A DNA stretch of 64,000 nt from JAWVEV01 sp033856535 (GTDB lineage: Bacteria > Actinomycetota > Thermoleophilia > Miltoncostaeales > Miltoncostaeaceae): positions 1 to 64,000 of the forward strand of contig JAWVEV010000142.1 of assembly GCA_033856535.1 (NCBI GenBank), read 5' to 3'. Numbering within the stretch: the first letter of the stretch is position 1; each line of letters begins with the position of its first letter. The translations under genes were made by a program, and so were the position numbers. This document shows positions 32,962 through 41,728 of this stretch, one piece after another. A model generated the notes under the pieces. It made no database searches and was not told where the DNA came from. It saw only the letters and a list, made by a program, of their open reading frames with translations.

Positions 32962-35381
32962 AGCTGCCGCTCTCCTGGCTGTCCGAGCACGTCGACCACG
33001 GCCTGTCGGCCGAGGCGCTGGCCGACCGGCTCTCGCTCACCGGGACCGCCGTCGAGGCCGTCCACCACCTGGGCGCGCCGGCGGGCAACGGCAACCTGGA
33101 CGCCTTCCGCGTCGGCCGGGTGATCGAGGCCGGCCCGCACCCGAACGCCGACCGGCTGCGCCTCTGCCGGGTCGACCTGGGCGGCCCCGAGCCGGCCCAG
33201 ATCGTCTGCGGCGCGCCCAACGTGGCCGCCGGCCAGACCGTCGCGGTCGCGACGCCGGGCGCCCGGCTGCCCGGGGCCGACGCGCCGCTGAAGGTCGCCA
33301 AGCTCCGCGGCGTCGAGAGCCACGGGATGATCCTGAGCGAGACCGAGCTGCGGCTCGGCACCGACACGTCCGGGATCATGGTGCTCGGGGACGGGCTCGC
33401 CCCCGGCACGCCGCTGGCCGAGGTGCTGCCGCTCGCCGAGACCGTGCTCGAGCTGGAGCTCACGCCGAACCGGCCCGACTGCCAGGGCGTCTGGGGCATG
33501 GCACGCGAGGTGCACGCGGTCACCGGCGGCGCTCTGCGCCCGCTGGACGAGTCCGACCCGCCGGCCGAGGGCGAGGGCCAGGTCGGCGACTACGCCGCGC
33601 TTCGCGTCGAGGCACCGGACCTCTGCCCGCGCTACATGGCGCGGGTCTTCACCGACGTGGCCGTCGGCCCGTCGCCGCGCTGGCTGCGCTCCCGGCTGGA
33701 GGCCGCCGGCATGCGCGCGATCTCCAACGTCGTCGACATCACCAACTACGTGATGCTGCTCACGGCCCAGCCGCTGCACGCGTTCGACCTGGACCGGGTG
33801 GAGGGCGCCGAGATCGTGGTGCGCCGGGCGGCCGACGGCGAGCCGATCACGACCCTTGACGACAGGGTGCGCGAGCTCGACTCCGCGATGCTCGCGATCT
33901 GCGACGCCCGCCGGCCGGCCGTGATCGCCGGGATCATGGGCGCGGCCGACGTCGAGGTCTCCGAGTCGACCACGCGCGTGCTGCTGGAGGCCGCGAGCTT
34001 CGACGGGCCCACAATCCTCGCCACCTCCCAGCGGCTCGGGCTGCGCTCGGAGTCGAGCGCGCGCTTCGAGAAGGGCCTCCCGCCGGAGCTGCCGGCGCGG
34101 GCGATGTCGATCGCCTCGCGCATGCTGGTCGAGCTCTGCGGCGCCCGGATGGTGCCCGGGACGCTCGACGTCGCCGAGCCGTTCCCGGCGACCGCGCCGG
34201 TCACGCTCCGCCACGCGCGCCAGGAGGCGCTGCTCGGGATGACCGTGGCGCCCGACGAGGCGGCGGCCATCCTGCGCCGGCTCGGCTGCGACGTCGAGGA
34301 GGGCACCGAGGCCCACGTGGTGACGCCGCCGTTCGAGCGCCGCGCCGACCTGACCCGCGAGGTGGACCTCATCGAGGAGGTCGCGCGCGTGCACGGGGTG
34401 GAGGAGGTGCCGACCACCCTGCCGCGGATCGTGGGCGCCGGCGGGCGCACCCCGGCCCAGCGGCTCACGCACCGGCTGGCGCGGCTGGCGGCCGACCTCG
34501 GCCTGAGCGAGGCCATCACCTACCGTTTCGTGCCCGAGTCGGACGCCGACGCGCTGCGCCTCGCCCCGGACGACCTGCGGCGCGAGGTCGTGCGGCTGGC
34601 GAACCCGCTCACGGAGGAGATGTCGGTGATGCGGCGCTCCATGCTGCCCGGCCTCCTGCGGGCGGTCGCCCGCAACCAGGCCCACCAGCAGGTGAGCGGC
34701 GGCCTCTTCGAGCTCGGGCGCACCTACGCGCCCCGGCCCGACGGCATGGCCGACGAGCGCGAGTGGCTCGCGGCGGTGATCTGGGGCCGCCGGGGCGGCG
34801 ACCACTGGCGCGTCGCGCCGGGCCCTGTCGACGTCCACGCGGCGACCGGGCTCGCCGGCGCGCTCACCCGCGCCGCCGGCGCGCGCCTGGAGGTGCGCCC
34901 GAACGCGGCCAACTACTTCCACCCGGTGCGCCAGGCGCGCTTGGTGGACGGCGATGACCCGGTGGCCTGGGCGGCCGAGGTGCACCCGCTGGTGCTCCGG
35001 GCGTTCGAGGTGACCGGCCCGGTCGCCGCGGTGGTGATCGACCTGGAGCGGCTGCTCGCGGCCGCGCCGGCCGAGCCGCCGCAGTTCCGGGACCTGGTCG
35101 GCGTGCCGGTCTCGACGCGCGACCTGGCCGTCGTCGTGGCCGAGGACGTGCCCGCCGCGGATCTGGTCGGCGCCGCCCGCGCCGCCGCAGGGGCGATCGC
35201 GAGCGACGTGGCCGTCTTCGACCGCTACTCCGGCGAGCAGGTGGACGCCGGGCACGTGAGCCTGGCGATCCGCATGACCCTGGTCGAGCCCGGGCGCACC
35301 CTGACCGACGCCGAGATCGACGCGGCCGTGGCGCGCGTGGCCGACGCGCTGCGCGAGCGCGGCGCCCGCCTGCGCGCGTGA
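32958..35381 (+). CDS. pheT: Phenylalanine-tRNA ligase beta subunit
   Basis: An 807-residue subunit that binds tRNA and edits misacylated Tyr-tRNA. In order: an N-terminal domain (VKLPLSWLSEHVDHGLSAEA), an EMAP/tRNA-binding OB fold (VIEAGPHPNADRLRLCRVDL, about 45-155), B3/B4 editing domain (SNVVDITNYVMLLTAQPLHA), B5 domains, a catalytic-like core, and the C-terminal anticodon-binding FDX-ACB domain. GTG 32958 overlaps the pheS stop (GTGA), and its own stop overlaps argC in the same way, joining translation and arginine genes in one operon. Confidence 0.97.
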   Translation: MKLPLSWLSEHVDHGLSAEALADRLSLTGTAVEAVHHLGAPAGNGNLDAFRVGRVIEAGPHPNADRLRLCRVDLGGPEPAQIVCGAPNVAAGQTVAVATPGARLPGADAPLKVAKLRGVESHGMILSETELRLGTDTSGIMVLGDGLAPGTPLAEVLPLAETVLELELTPNRPDCQGVWGMAREVHAVTGGALRPLDESDPPAEGEGQVGDYAALRVEAPDLCPRYMARVFTDVAVGPSPRWLRSRLEAAGMRAISNVVDITNYVMLLTAQPLHAFDLDRVEGAEIVVRRAADGEPITTLDDRVRELDSAMLAICDARRPAVIAGIMGAADVEVSESTTRVLLEAASFDGPTILATSQRLGLRSESSARFEKGLPPELPARAMSIASRMLVELCGARMVPGTLDVAEPFPATAPVTLRHARQEALLGMTVAPDEAAAILRRLGCDVEEGTEAHVVTPPFERRADLTREVDLIEEVARVHGVEEVPTTLPRIVGAGGRTPAQRLTHRLARLAADLGLSEAITYRFVPESDADALRLAPDDLRREVVRLANPLTEEMSVMRRSMLPGLLRAVARNQAHQQVSGGLFELGRTYAPRPDGMADEREWLAAVIWGRRGGDHWRVAPGPVDVHAATGLAGALTRAAGARLEVRPNAANYFHPVRQARLVDGDDPVAWAAEVHPLVLRAFEVTGPVAAVVIDLERLLAAAPAEPPQFRDLVGVPVSTRDLAVVVAEDVPAADLVGAARAAAGAIASDVAVFDRYSGEQVDAGHVSLAIRMTLVEPGRTLTDAEIDAAVARVADALRERGARLRA

Positions 35382-36355
35382 GCACGGTCCACGTCTTCGG
35401 GGCGGCCGGGTTCGCGGGGGCGCAGCTCGCGGCGCTGGTCGACGCCCACCCGCACTTCCGGCTCGGCGCGATCACCGCGCGCGGCGACGCCGGCCGGCGC
35501 CTGGTGGACGTCGCGCCCGAGTACCGCGTGCTGAAGGAGCTGACGCCGCCCGACGCCGGCGTCGCGGCCGAGGGCGACCTGGCCGCGGTCTGCTACCCGC
35601 ACGCCACCGCGGCCCCGCTGGTGGCCGAGCTGCTCGACCGCGGCGTCCGGGTGGTGGACGTCTCGGCCGACCACCGGCTGCGCGACCCCGCGCTCTACCC
35701 GGCGGTCTACGGCTTCGAGCACCCCCGGCCGGACCTCCTCGAGGAGGCGGTCTACGGCCTGTCCGAGCGCTACCGCGACCGGATCGCGACCGCCCGGGTG
35801 GTGGCCAACCCCGGCTGCTACCCCGAGGCGTCGATCCTGGCCCTGCTGCCGCTGGCCGGCGAGCTCGCCGATGTGGTCGTGGACGCCAAGAGCGGCGTGA
35901 GCGGCGCCGGCAAGACGCCGACCGAGGCGGTCCACTTCTCGAGCGTCACCGAGAGCGTCTCGGCCTACAAGGTCTACTCGCACCGCCACACGCCGGAGAT
36001 CGAGCAGGAGCTCGGCCTGCAGGTGACCTTCACCCCGCACCTGGTGCCGGTGGACCGGGGTCTCCTGGCCACCTGCTACGCGCGGCTCACCGGCGCGACC
36101 CCCACCCAGGCCGAGCTGCTGGAGCGCTACCGCGACTTCTACGCCGGGCACCCCTTCGTGGAGGTCATCGAGCGCCCGCCCGGGATGCGCGCCGTGCAGC
36201 ACACGAACTTCGCCCAGGTCTGCCCGCTGGTCGACCCGCGCGGCGGCCGCGTCACGGCCTTCGGCGTGATCGACAACCTCGGCAAGGGCGCGGCCGGCCA
36301 GGCGCTCCAGAACCTCAACCTCATGGCGGGCCGGCCGGAGGACGAGGGGCTCTGA
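35378..36355 (+). CDS. argC: N-acetyl-gamma-glutamyl-phosphate reductase
   Basis: A 325-residue NADPH-dependent enzyme, third step of arginine synthesis. The N-terminal Rossmann motif (VFGAAGFAGAQLAALV), the active-site Cys in VVANPGCYPEASIL, and the SGVSGAGKTP and HRHTPEIEQELG segments are present. The NADP loop reads GAAGFAG rather than the usual GASGYxG, a small change. GTG 35378 overlaps the pheT stop. argJ follows after 47 bases. Confidence 0.95.
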   Translation: MSTVHVFGAAGFAGAQLAALVDAHPHFRLGAITARGDAGRRLVDVAPEYRVLKELTPPDAGVAAEGDLAAVCYPHATAAPLVAELLDRGVRVVDVSADHRLRDPALYPAVYGFEHPRPDLLEEAVYGLSERYRDRIATARVVANPGCYPEASILALLPLAGELADVVVDAKSGVSGAGKTPTEAVHFSSVTESVSAYKVYSHRHTPEIEQELGLQVTFTPHLVPVDRGLLATCYARLTGATPTQAELLERYRDFYAGHPFVEVIERPPGMRAVQHTNFAQVCPLVDPRGGRVTAFGVIDNLGKGAAGQALQNLNLMAGRPEDEGL

Positions 36356-36402
36356 GCGGGGAGTCGCGCTTCCCGCCGGTCCTCCGCGAGGACTGGCTGG
36401 AG

Positions 36403-37584
36403 ATGCCCGAGGGCGTCGAGCTCCTGCCCGGGGGGTCGGTCACCTCGACGCCCGGGTTCCGCGCGGGCGGATCGGCCTGTGGGCTGAAGGCCTCGGGCGC
36501 GCTGGACATCGGCGTGCTCGCGAGCGACCGGCCGGTGGCATCGGCCCTGGTCGACACCGCCAACGCGCTGCCCGCAGCGCCGGTCGTGCGCAACCGGGGG
36601 CTCGACACCTCGGCGCTGCGGGCCGTGGTGGTCAACGCCGGCTCGGCGAACGCGGCCACCGGCTCCCCCGGCGTCGAGGACGCCCACGCGATGGCGGGGC
36701 GGGCGGCGCTCGGCCTCGGCCTCGAGCCGAGCGAGGTCGCGGTCTGCAGCACCGGCACCATCGGCGACCGGCTCGCCATGCACCTGGCGCTGCCAGGCAT
36801 CGACCGGGCCGTCGCGGCGGCGGGCCGGGCGGGCGGCCCGGACTTCGGCGCCGCCATCTGCACCACCGACCGCGCGCCGAAGGGCGGCGCCTTCCGGGTG
36901 CCGCTGGCCGCCGGCGAGGTGACGCTCGGGATCGCGGCCAAAGGCGCCGGGATGATCAGCCCGAGCATGGCCACGATGCTGGCCTACGTCACCACCGACG
37001 CCGCCGTGGCCCCGGAGGACCTGCGCCGGCTGACGGCCGCCGCCGCCGCGACCTCCTTCAACCGGATCTCGGTGGACGGCCAGATGAGCCCCAGCGACAC
37101 GCTGCTCGTCTTCGCGAACGGCGAGGGCCCGCCGCTCGGCGGCGACGACCTCGAGCGCCTCGGCGCCGCGCTGGCCGCGGTCTGCCGCTGGGCCGCGATC
37201 CAGATGGTCAAGGACGGCGAGGGCGCCGAGCACGCCGTGCGCCTGACGGTCCGCGAGGCCGCCGACGCGCAGGAGGCCGAGGCCGTCGCCCGGGCGATCG
37301 GGAACTCGCCGCTGGTGAAGACCGCGGCCGCGGGCCGCGACCCGAACTGGGGCCGGATCGCCCAGTCGGCCGGGCACGCGCTGGTCGGCCGCGAGGGCGC
37401 GCCGGCGCTCCTGCGGGTGACCGTGGACGGCGAGGAGGTGCCGAGCCCCGGCGCCGCCGCGGTGCTCGAGCGCGCCGAGTACGACATGGAGGTCACCCTC
37501 GGGCGCGGTGCGGCCTCGGCGGTGCTGTGGTGGTGCGACCTGACGCACGCCTACGTCACCCTGAACGCCGAGTACCACACCTAA
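36403..37584 (+). CDS. argJ: Bifunctional glutamate N-acetyltransferase/ornithine acetyltransferase
   Basis: A 393-residue precursor that cleaves itself into alpha and beta chains. The scissile site is KGAGMISPSMATMLAYVTTD with nucleophile Thr191. Other blocks are VVNAGSANAATG, CSTGTIGDRL, DGQMSPSDTLLVFANG and GRDPNWGRIAQS. ArgJ recycles the acetyl group from acetylornithine to glutamate, so no separate argE is needed. ATG 36403 has a GGAG closely upstream. It is followed by a small orphan gene instead of argB directly. Confidence 0.95.
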   Translation: MPEGVELLPGGSVTSTPGFRAGGSACGLKASGALDIGVLASDRPVASALVDTANALPAAPVVRNRGLDTSALRAVVVNAGSANAATGSPGVEDAHAMAGRAALGLGLEPSEVAVCSTGTIGDRLAMHLALPGIDRAVAAAGRAGGPDFGAAICTTDRAPKGGAFRVPLAAGEVTLGIAAKGAGMISPSMATMLAYVTTDAAVAPEDLRRLTAAAAATSFNRISVDGQMSPSDTLLVFANGEGPPLGGDDLERLGAALAAVCRWAAIQMVKDGEGAEHAVRLTVREAADAQEAEAVARAIGNSPLVKTAAAGRDPNWGRIAQSAGHALVGREGAPALLRVTVDGEEVPSPGAAAVLERAEYDMEVTLGRGAASAVLWWCDLTHAYVTLNAEYHT

Positions 37585-37746
37585 ATCCGGCCCTGAGAAG
37601 GCGCTTCGCGGCCGGGTGATTGGACCCCCGGCGCCCCGGGAACCCCCCGCTCGGCAAATGACCTCCCTCCTATCGGACGGGGCGACGTGGCCGATGATGG
37701 AGTACAACGTGAGCGGGCCGATCCCCACGCGAAAGGGGGCACTTCA

Positions 37747-37935
37747 ATGGACAGGAACACACAGCCCGAGGCACAGGCGGAGCTGGACCGCGCGCGCTCC
37801 GACTACCTCGCCGTGTCCCGCGGTGCCCACCTCTACGGGAACGAGGTAGCCCACGCCGAGGCCGAGAGCCGCGCATGGGAGCGCCTCGAGCGTGCCCTGA
37901 TGGCCATCCAGGCCGTCGAGGGCGCCGAGCACTAG
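37747..37935 (+). CDS. Small hypothetical protein between argJ and argB
   Basis: A 62-residue acidic, mostly helical protein (MDRNTQPEAQAELDRARSDY, then RAWERLERALMAIQAVEGAEH) of unknown function. ATG 37747 is preceded by AAAGGGGGC at a good distance, supporting translation. No membrane segment, cysteine or known motif is seen. It is flanked by its own upstream gap (37585-37746) and a strong terminator hairpin downstream, so it may be a separate transcript inserted between arginine genes. Confidence 0.65.
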   Translation: MDRNTQPEAQAELDRARSDYLAVSRGAHLYGNEVAHAEAESRAWERLERALMAIQAVEGAEH

Positions 37936-37971
37936 CCCCTTTCACCGCCCTCGCGGCGGGTCCTGAGTTTC

Positions 37972-37999
37972 CGAACGGCCGGGTCTTCCCGGCCGTTCG
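37972..37999 (+). terminator. Strong hairpin terminator upstream of argB
   Basis: A perfect 12-bp stem (CGAACGGCCGGG / CCCGGCCGTTCG) with loop TCTT, 36 bases after the small orphan gene and 39 bases before argB. It is followed by CGTTGT. It implies that argB-argD are transcribed from a separate promoter or through attenuation. Confidence 0.7.
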
Positions 38000-38038
38000 C
38001 GTTGTGCGAGCATTGCGCGCCGTGGCCGAGGACCCGAC

Positions 38039-38920
38039 ATGAGCGACCTGCGGGTGCCAAAGCGGCGGGAGGACTTCGAGCAGCGCGTCGCGGTGCTGCT
38101 CGAGGCGCTGCCGTACATCCGCGAGTTCGCCGGCGCGACCGTGGTGATCAAGTACGGCGGGGCCGCGATGACCACGCCCGAGCTGAAGGCCTCCTTCGCG
38201 CGCGACGTCGCGCTGCTGAAGCTGGTCGGCATGCGGCCGGTGGTGGTGCACGGCGGCGGCCCGGACATCTCGCGCTACTCGGACCGGCTGGGTCTGGAGG
38301 TGCGCTTCGTCCAGGGGCTGCGGGTGACCGACGCCTCCACGATGGAGCTCGTGAAGATGGTGCTGGTCGGGAAGATCAACAAGGAGATCGTCGCCCAGCT
38401 CCACGTCGCCGGCGTCTCGGCGGTGGGCCTGTCCGGCGACGACGCGCGGCTGATCACCGCCGCCAAGGAGGACAGCCCGGACGCCGACCTCGGCTTCGTG
38501 GGCCGGGTGGCGGCGATCGACCCGACGGTCCTGACCCGGCTGGAGGACTTCGTGCCGGTGGTGGCCTCGGTGGGCGTCGGCGAGGACGGCCAGAGCTACA
38601 ACATCAACGCGGACACGGTGGCCGGCGCGCTGGCCGCGGCGCTCGGGGCCCGCAAGGCCATCTTCCTGACCGACGTGGAGGGCCTCTACGCCGACGTCAC
38701 CGACCGCGGCAGCCTGGTCAGCGAATGTGACCTGGCGACGCTCGAGGGGATGATGGCCTCGGGCGCGGTGGGCGCCGGGATGATCCCCAAGCTCAGGGCG
38801 GTCGCCGATGCGCTGCGCGGCGGGGTCGAGGCCGCCCACATCGTGGACGGCCGGGTGCCCCACTCGGTCCTGATGGAGCTCCTGACCGAGGCCGGCATCG
38901 GCACCAAGATCACCTCGTGA
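38039..38920 (+). CDS. argB: Acetylglutamate kinase
   Basis: A 293-residue amino-acid kinase, second step of arginine synthesis. Motifs are VVIKYGGAAM (phosphate loop with catalytic Lys), VVVHGGGPDISRYSDRLGL, GLRVTDASTMELVKMVLVGKINKE, NINADTVAGALAAALGA and GMIPKLRAVADALRGGV with the second catalytic Lys. The extended N-terminal helix (about 1-25) is the feature found in hexameric, arginine-inhibited enzymes, so feedback control is likely. It is followed 7 bases later by argD. Confidence 0.96.
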   Translation: MSDLRVPKRREDFEQRVAVLLEALPYIREFAGATVVIKYGGAAMTTPELKASFARDVALLKLVGMRPVVVHGGGPDISRYSDRLGLEVRFVQGLRVTDASTMELVKMVLVGKINKEIVAQLHVAGVSAVGLSGDDARLITAAKEDSPDADLGFVGRVAAIDPTVLTRLEDFVPVVASVGVGEDGQSYNINADTVAGALAAALGARKAIFLTDVEGLYADVTDRGSLVSECDLATLEGMMASGAVGAGMIPKLRAVADALRGGVEAAHIVDGRVPHSVLMELLTEAGIGTKITS

Positions 38921-38927
38921 GCGCCCG

Positions 38928-40124
38928 ATGATCGACGAGGTGCTCGTGCAGCGCGAGGCGGCCGCGCTGATGCCGACCTACAAGCGCCAGCCGGTGGCCT
39001 TCGTCCGCGGCGAGGGCGCCGGGCTCTTCGACGCCGAGGGCCGGCGCTACGTCGACTGCATGGCCGGCATCTCGATGAACAACGTCGGCCACTGCCATCC
39101 GGCGGTGGTGAGGGCGATCAGCGAGCAGGCCGCGACCCTGATCAACGTCTCGAATCTCTACTACACCGAGCCGATGATCGGCCTGGCCGAGTGGATCCGG
39201 GACAACTCGCTGGGCGGCCGGGTCTTCTTCTGCAACTCCGGGGCCGAGGCCAACGAGGCCGCGCTGAAGCTGGCGCGGCGCCACGCCGGCGGCCACCGCA
39301 CCGAGTACGTCGCGCTGAACGACGGCTTCCACGGGCGCACCCTGGGCGCGCTCTCGGTGACCGGCCAGCCGAGCAAGCAGGACCCCTTCCGGCCGCTGGT
39401 GCCCGGCGTCACCCTGGTCGACCGCGACGACCCGCCGGGGCTCGAGCGCGCCGTGAACGGCCGGACCGCGGCGATCTTCCTGGAGATCATCCAGGGCGAG
39501 ATCGGCGTCCACCCGGTCGATCCGGACCTGATCGTCCTGGCGCGCAGCCTGGCCGACCGGTACGGGGCGCTGCTCGTCGTCGACGAGATCCAGACCGGCC
39601 TCTCGCGCACCGGCTCGCTCTTCGCCTACCAGGAGGCGGGCGTGGTGCCGGACGTCATGTGCCTGGCGAAGAGCCTGGGCGGCGGGGTGCCGATCGGCGC
39701 CATCGTGGCCCGCCCGGGGATCGACGCGGCCCTGCGCCCCGGCGACCACGGCTCGACCTTCGCCGGCAGCCCGCTGGCGGCCGCCGCCGGCCTGGCCGCC
39801 TGCTCGGTGCTGGAGAGCCCGGCACTGCAGGAGCGGGTGCGGGTGCTGGGGGCCCGCTTCCTGGCCGGGCTGCGGGGCCTGGTGGCCGACGGGCTCGCGG
39901 CCGAGGCGCGCGGGCGGGGGCTGATGTGCGCGATCGACCTGCCGCGCCCCCGGGCGGCCGAGGCCGTCGACGCGCTGCTGGCGGCGGGCTTCCTCGCCAA
40001 CAACACCACCGAGCGCACGCTGCGCTTCCTGCCGCCGCTGGTGATCGGCGAGGACGACCTCGACGCCCTGCTCGCGGCGCTCCGCGAGGTGCTGCCGCCG
40101 CTCGCGGCCGCGCCCGCCGCCTGA
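38928..40124 (+). CDS. argD: Acetylornithine aminotransferase
   Basis: A 398-residue class III PLP aminotransferase. Diagnostic blocks are YVDCMAGISMNNVGHCHPAV, FFCNSGAEANEAALKLAR, the PLP-binding LVVDEIQTGLSRTG and the Schiff-base Lys in CLAKSLGGGVPIG, then HGSTFAGSPLAAAAGL. It converts N-acetylglutamate semialdehyde to N-acetylornithine. argF and argH are not next to it; argG lies 4 kb downstream. Confidence 0.95.
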   Translation: MIDEVLVQREAAALMPTYKRQPVAFVRGEGAGLFDAEGRRYVDCMAGISMNNVGHCHPAVVRAISEQAATLINVSNLYYTEPMIGLAEWIRDNSLGGRVFFCNSGAEANEAALKLARRHAGGHRTEYVALNDGFHGRTLGALSVTGQPSKQDPFRPLVPGVTLVDRDDPPGLERAVNGRTAAIFLEIIQGEIGVHPVDPDLIVLARSLADRYGALLVVDEIQTGLSRTGSLFAYQEAGVVPDVMCLAKSLGGGVPIGAIVARPGIDAALRPGDHGSTFAGSPLAAAAGLAACSVLESPALQERVRVLGARFLAGLRGLVADGLAAEARGRGLMCAIDLPRPRAAEAVDALLAAGFLANNTTERTLRFLPPLVIGEDDLDALLAALREVLPPLAAAPAA

Positions 40125-40204
40125 CGGCGGGTCGCGCGTTCCCGCCGGCCGCGGCCCGTGAGAGGATCGCGCGGCTCGGCACTCATCGCCCCCGGAGGCC
40201 CGGA

Positions 40205-41716
40205 ATGGGGAAGCGTGTTGCGGGGGTCGCCGCGGCTGCCCTGATGGCGGTCGCGCTCGGGTTCGGCGGGACCGCGCTGGCCGCCGGCCCCGAGCCTGCG
40301 CTGAAGCTGGTCGGCGTGTCCGATCAGGCCGACGCGGTGCGCTATGGCGAGGGCGAGCCGGCCTTCGGGCAGGTGCCCGCCTGGGTCGTGGCGCCGGTCG
40401 GCGCCCCGTTCCAGATCCGGCTGGCGCGGTCGGCGCTCGGCCAGCCCATCGGGGTCACGCAGGTCATACACGTCGACGGCGGCAACGCCGACCGTCCCCT
40501 GCCGGCCGACGCGGTGGCGGGCTTCGTGCCCGGCGGCCTCGCCGGGTTCCTGGAGCTCACGGTCACGAACGAGGCCGGCGAGGTGGTGCTCGAGAAGACC
40601 ACCAGCTTCTGCCCGGTCTCGCGCTCGCGCTTCGACCCGGCGTCCTCCGACAAGCCGGTCTACCCGGACGCCTGCGGCGGGTACGAGGGCGGCAACCCGT
40701 TCACGCTCGGCCAGGTCTGGGGGATCGAGGGCGGCTGGGGCGCCTCGGCGCTCGGCTATGACGGCGGCACCTTCGACCTCCCCGACGGGATGTACTCGGC
40801 GCGCCTGGCGATCGCGCCGCGCTTCCGCGAGCTGTTCGGCATCCCGGACGACGCGGCCGAGGTCCACTTCATGCTCCACGTGCGGACCGAGGTGTTCGAG
40901 GAGCCCCCGGCGGCGCCGCCGACCGACCCCGGCGCCGAGCCGCCGCCGCACGAGATGCCGATGATGGTCGCCGCCCTTCGCGCGGACGCGATGGCGCCCG
41001 AGGCGCCGCCGGCCGAGCCGCCGCTCGATGAGCCCGCGATGGACACCCGGCCCGACCTGGCCGCGCTGCCGGCGTGGGGCATCACGACCGCGGTCGACGA
41101 GACCGGCCGCGACACGGTCAACTTCTCGGCGACGGTCTGGAACGCCGGGCCGGCGCCGCTGGTCGCCGACGGCTTCCGGATCCCCGGTCAGGACCTGATG
41201 GACGCGTACCAGAACTTCTTCAGGAACGACGTGCGGGTGGGGTACCGCAGGGTCGGCAGCTTCGAGTACGACGTCCGGGCCGGCCACGAGCACTGGCACT
41301 TCACCGACTTCGCCCGCTACAGCCTGCTCGACGCCTCCGGGGCCGAGGTGCTGCGCAGCGGCAAGGAGGCGTTCTGCCTGGCCGCCACCGACGCCGAGGA
41401 CCTGACCGTGCCGGGCGCCGACTGGCGACCGGACTCCATCGGGTTCAGCGAGTGTGGCAACCGCGCCTCGCTCTCGCTGCGCGAGGTGCTGCCGGTCGGC
41501 TGGGGCGACACCTACGTCCAGTCGCTTCCCGGCCAGTCCTTCGACATCACGGACCTGCCAAACGGCACGTACCGGATCGAGGTCGCGGCGAACCCGGAGG
41601 GGCGGCTGATCGAGACGACCGCGGCGAACAACCGGGCGGTCCGCGAGATCACGATCGGCGGCACGCCGGGCGCGCGGACCGTGGTCGCCTCGCCGTACCT
41701 GGGGATCGAGGGGTAG
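40205..41716 (+). CDS. Secreted bacterial lysyl oxidase-family protein
   Basis: A 503-residue secreted protein: signal peptide (1-27, MGKRVAGVAAAALMAVALGF), an N-terminal domain (28-235) with paired cysteines, a Pro/Ala linker (about 236-290), and a C-terminal lysyl oxidase domain. The copper ligands are His361, His363 and His365 (GHEHWHFTDF). Lys387 (SGKEAFCLA) and Tyr437 (GDTYVQ) align with the pair that forms the lysyl-tyrosyl quinone in animal LOX. It could oxidise peptidyl lysine to aldehyde outside the cell, as an amine oxidase or crosslinker. The N-terminal domain is unfamiliar. It follows argD by 80 bases. Confidence 0.8.
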   Translation: MGKRVAGVAAAALMAVALGFGGTALAAGPEPALKLVGVSDQADAVRYGEGEPAFGQVPAWVVAPVGAPFQIRLARSALGQPIGVTQVIHVDGGNADRPLPADAVAGFVPGGLAGFLELTVTNEAGEVVLEKTTSFCPVSRSRFDPASSDKPVYPDACGGYEGGNPFTLGQVWGIEGGWGASALGYDGGTFDLPDGMYSARLAIAPRFRELFGIPDDAAEVHFMLHVRTEVFEEPPAAPPTDPGAEPPPHEMPMMVAALRADAMAPEAPPAEPPLDEPAMDTRPDLAALPAWGITTAVDETGRDTVNFSATVWNAGPAPLVADGFRIPGQDLMDAYQNFFRNDVRVGYRRVGSFEYDVRAGHEHWHFTDFARYSLLDASGAEVLRSGKEAFCLAATDAEDLTVPGADWRPDSIGFSECGNRASLSLREVLPVGWGDTYVQSLPGQSFDITDLPNGTYRIEVAANPEGRLIETTAANNRAVREITIGGTPGARTVVASPYLGIEG

Positions 41717-41728
41717 CTCGCTCACGGA

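Noticed and set aside
40205..41716. Possible fusion of the lysyl oxidase to argD
   Set aside because: argD has its own stop at 40124, and a new ATG with a clear signal peptide follows after 80 bases in a different frame.
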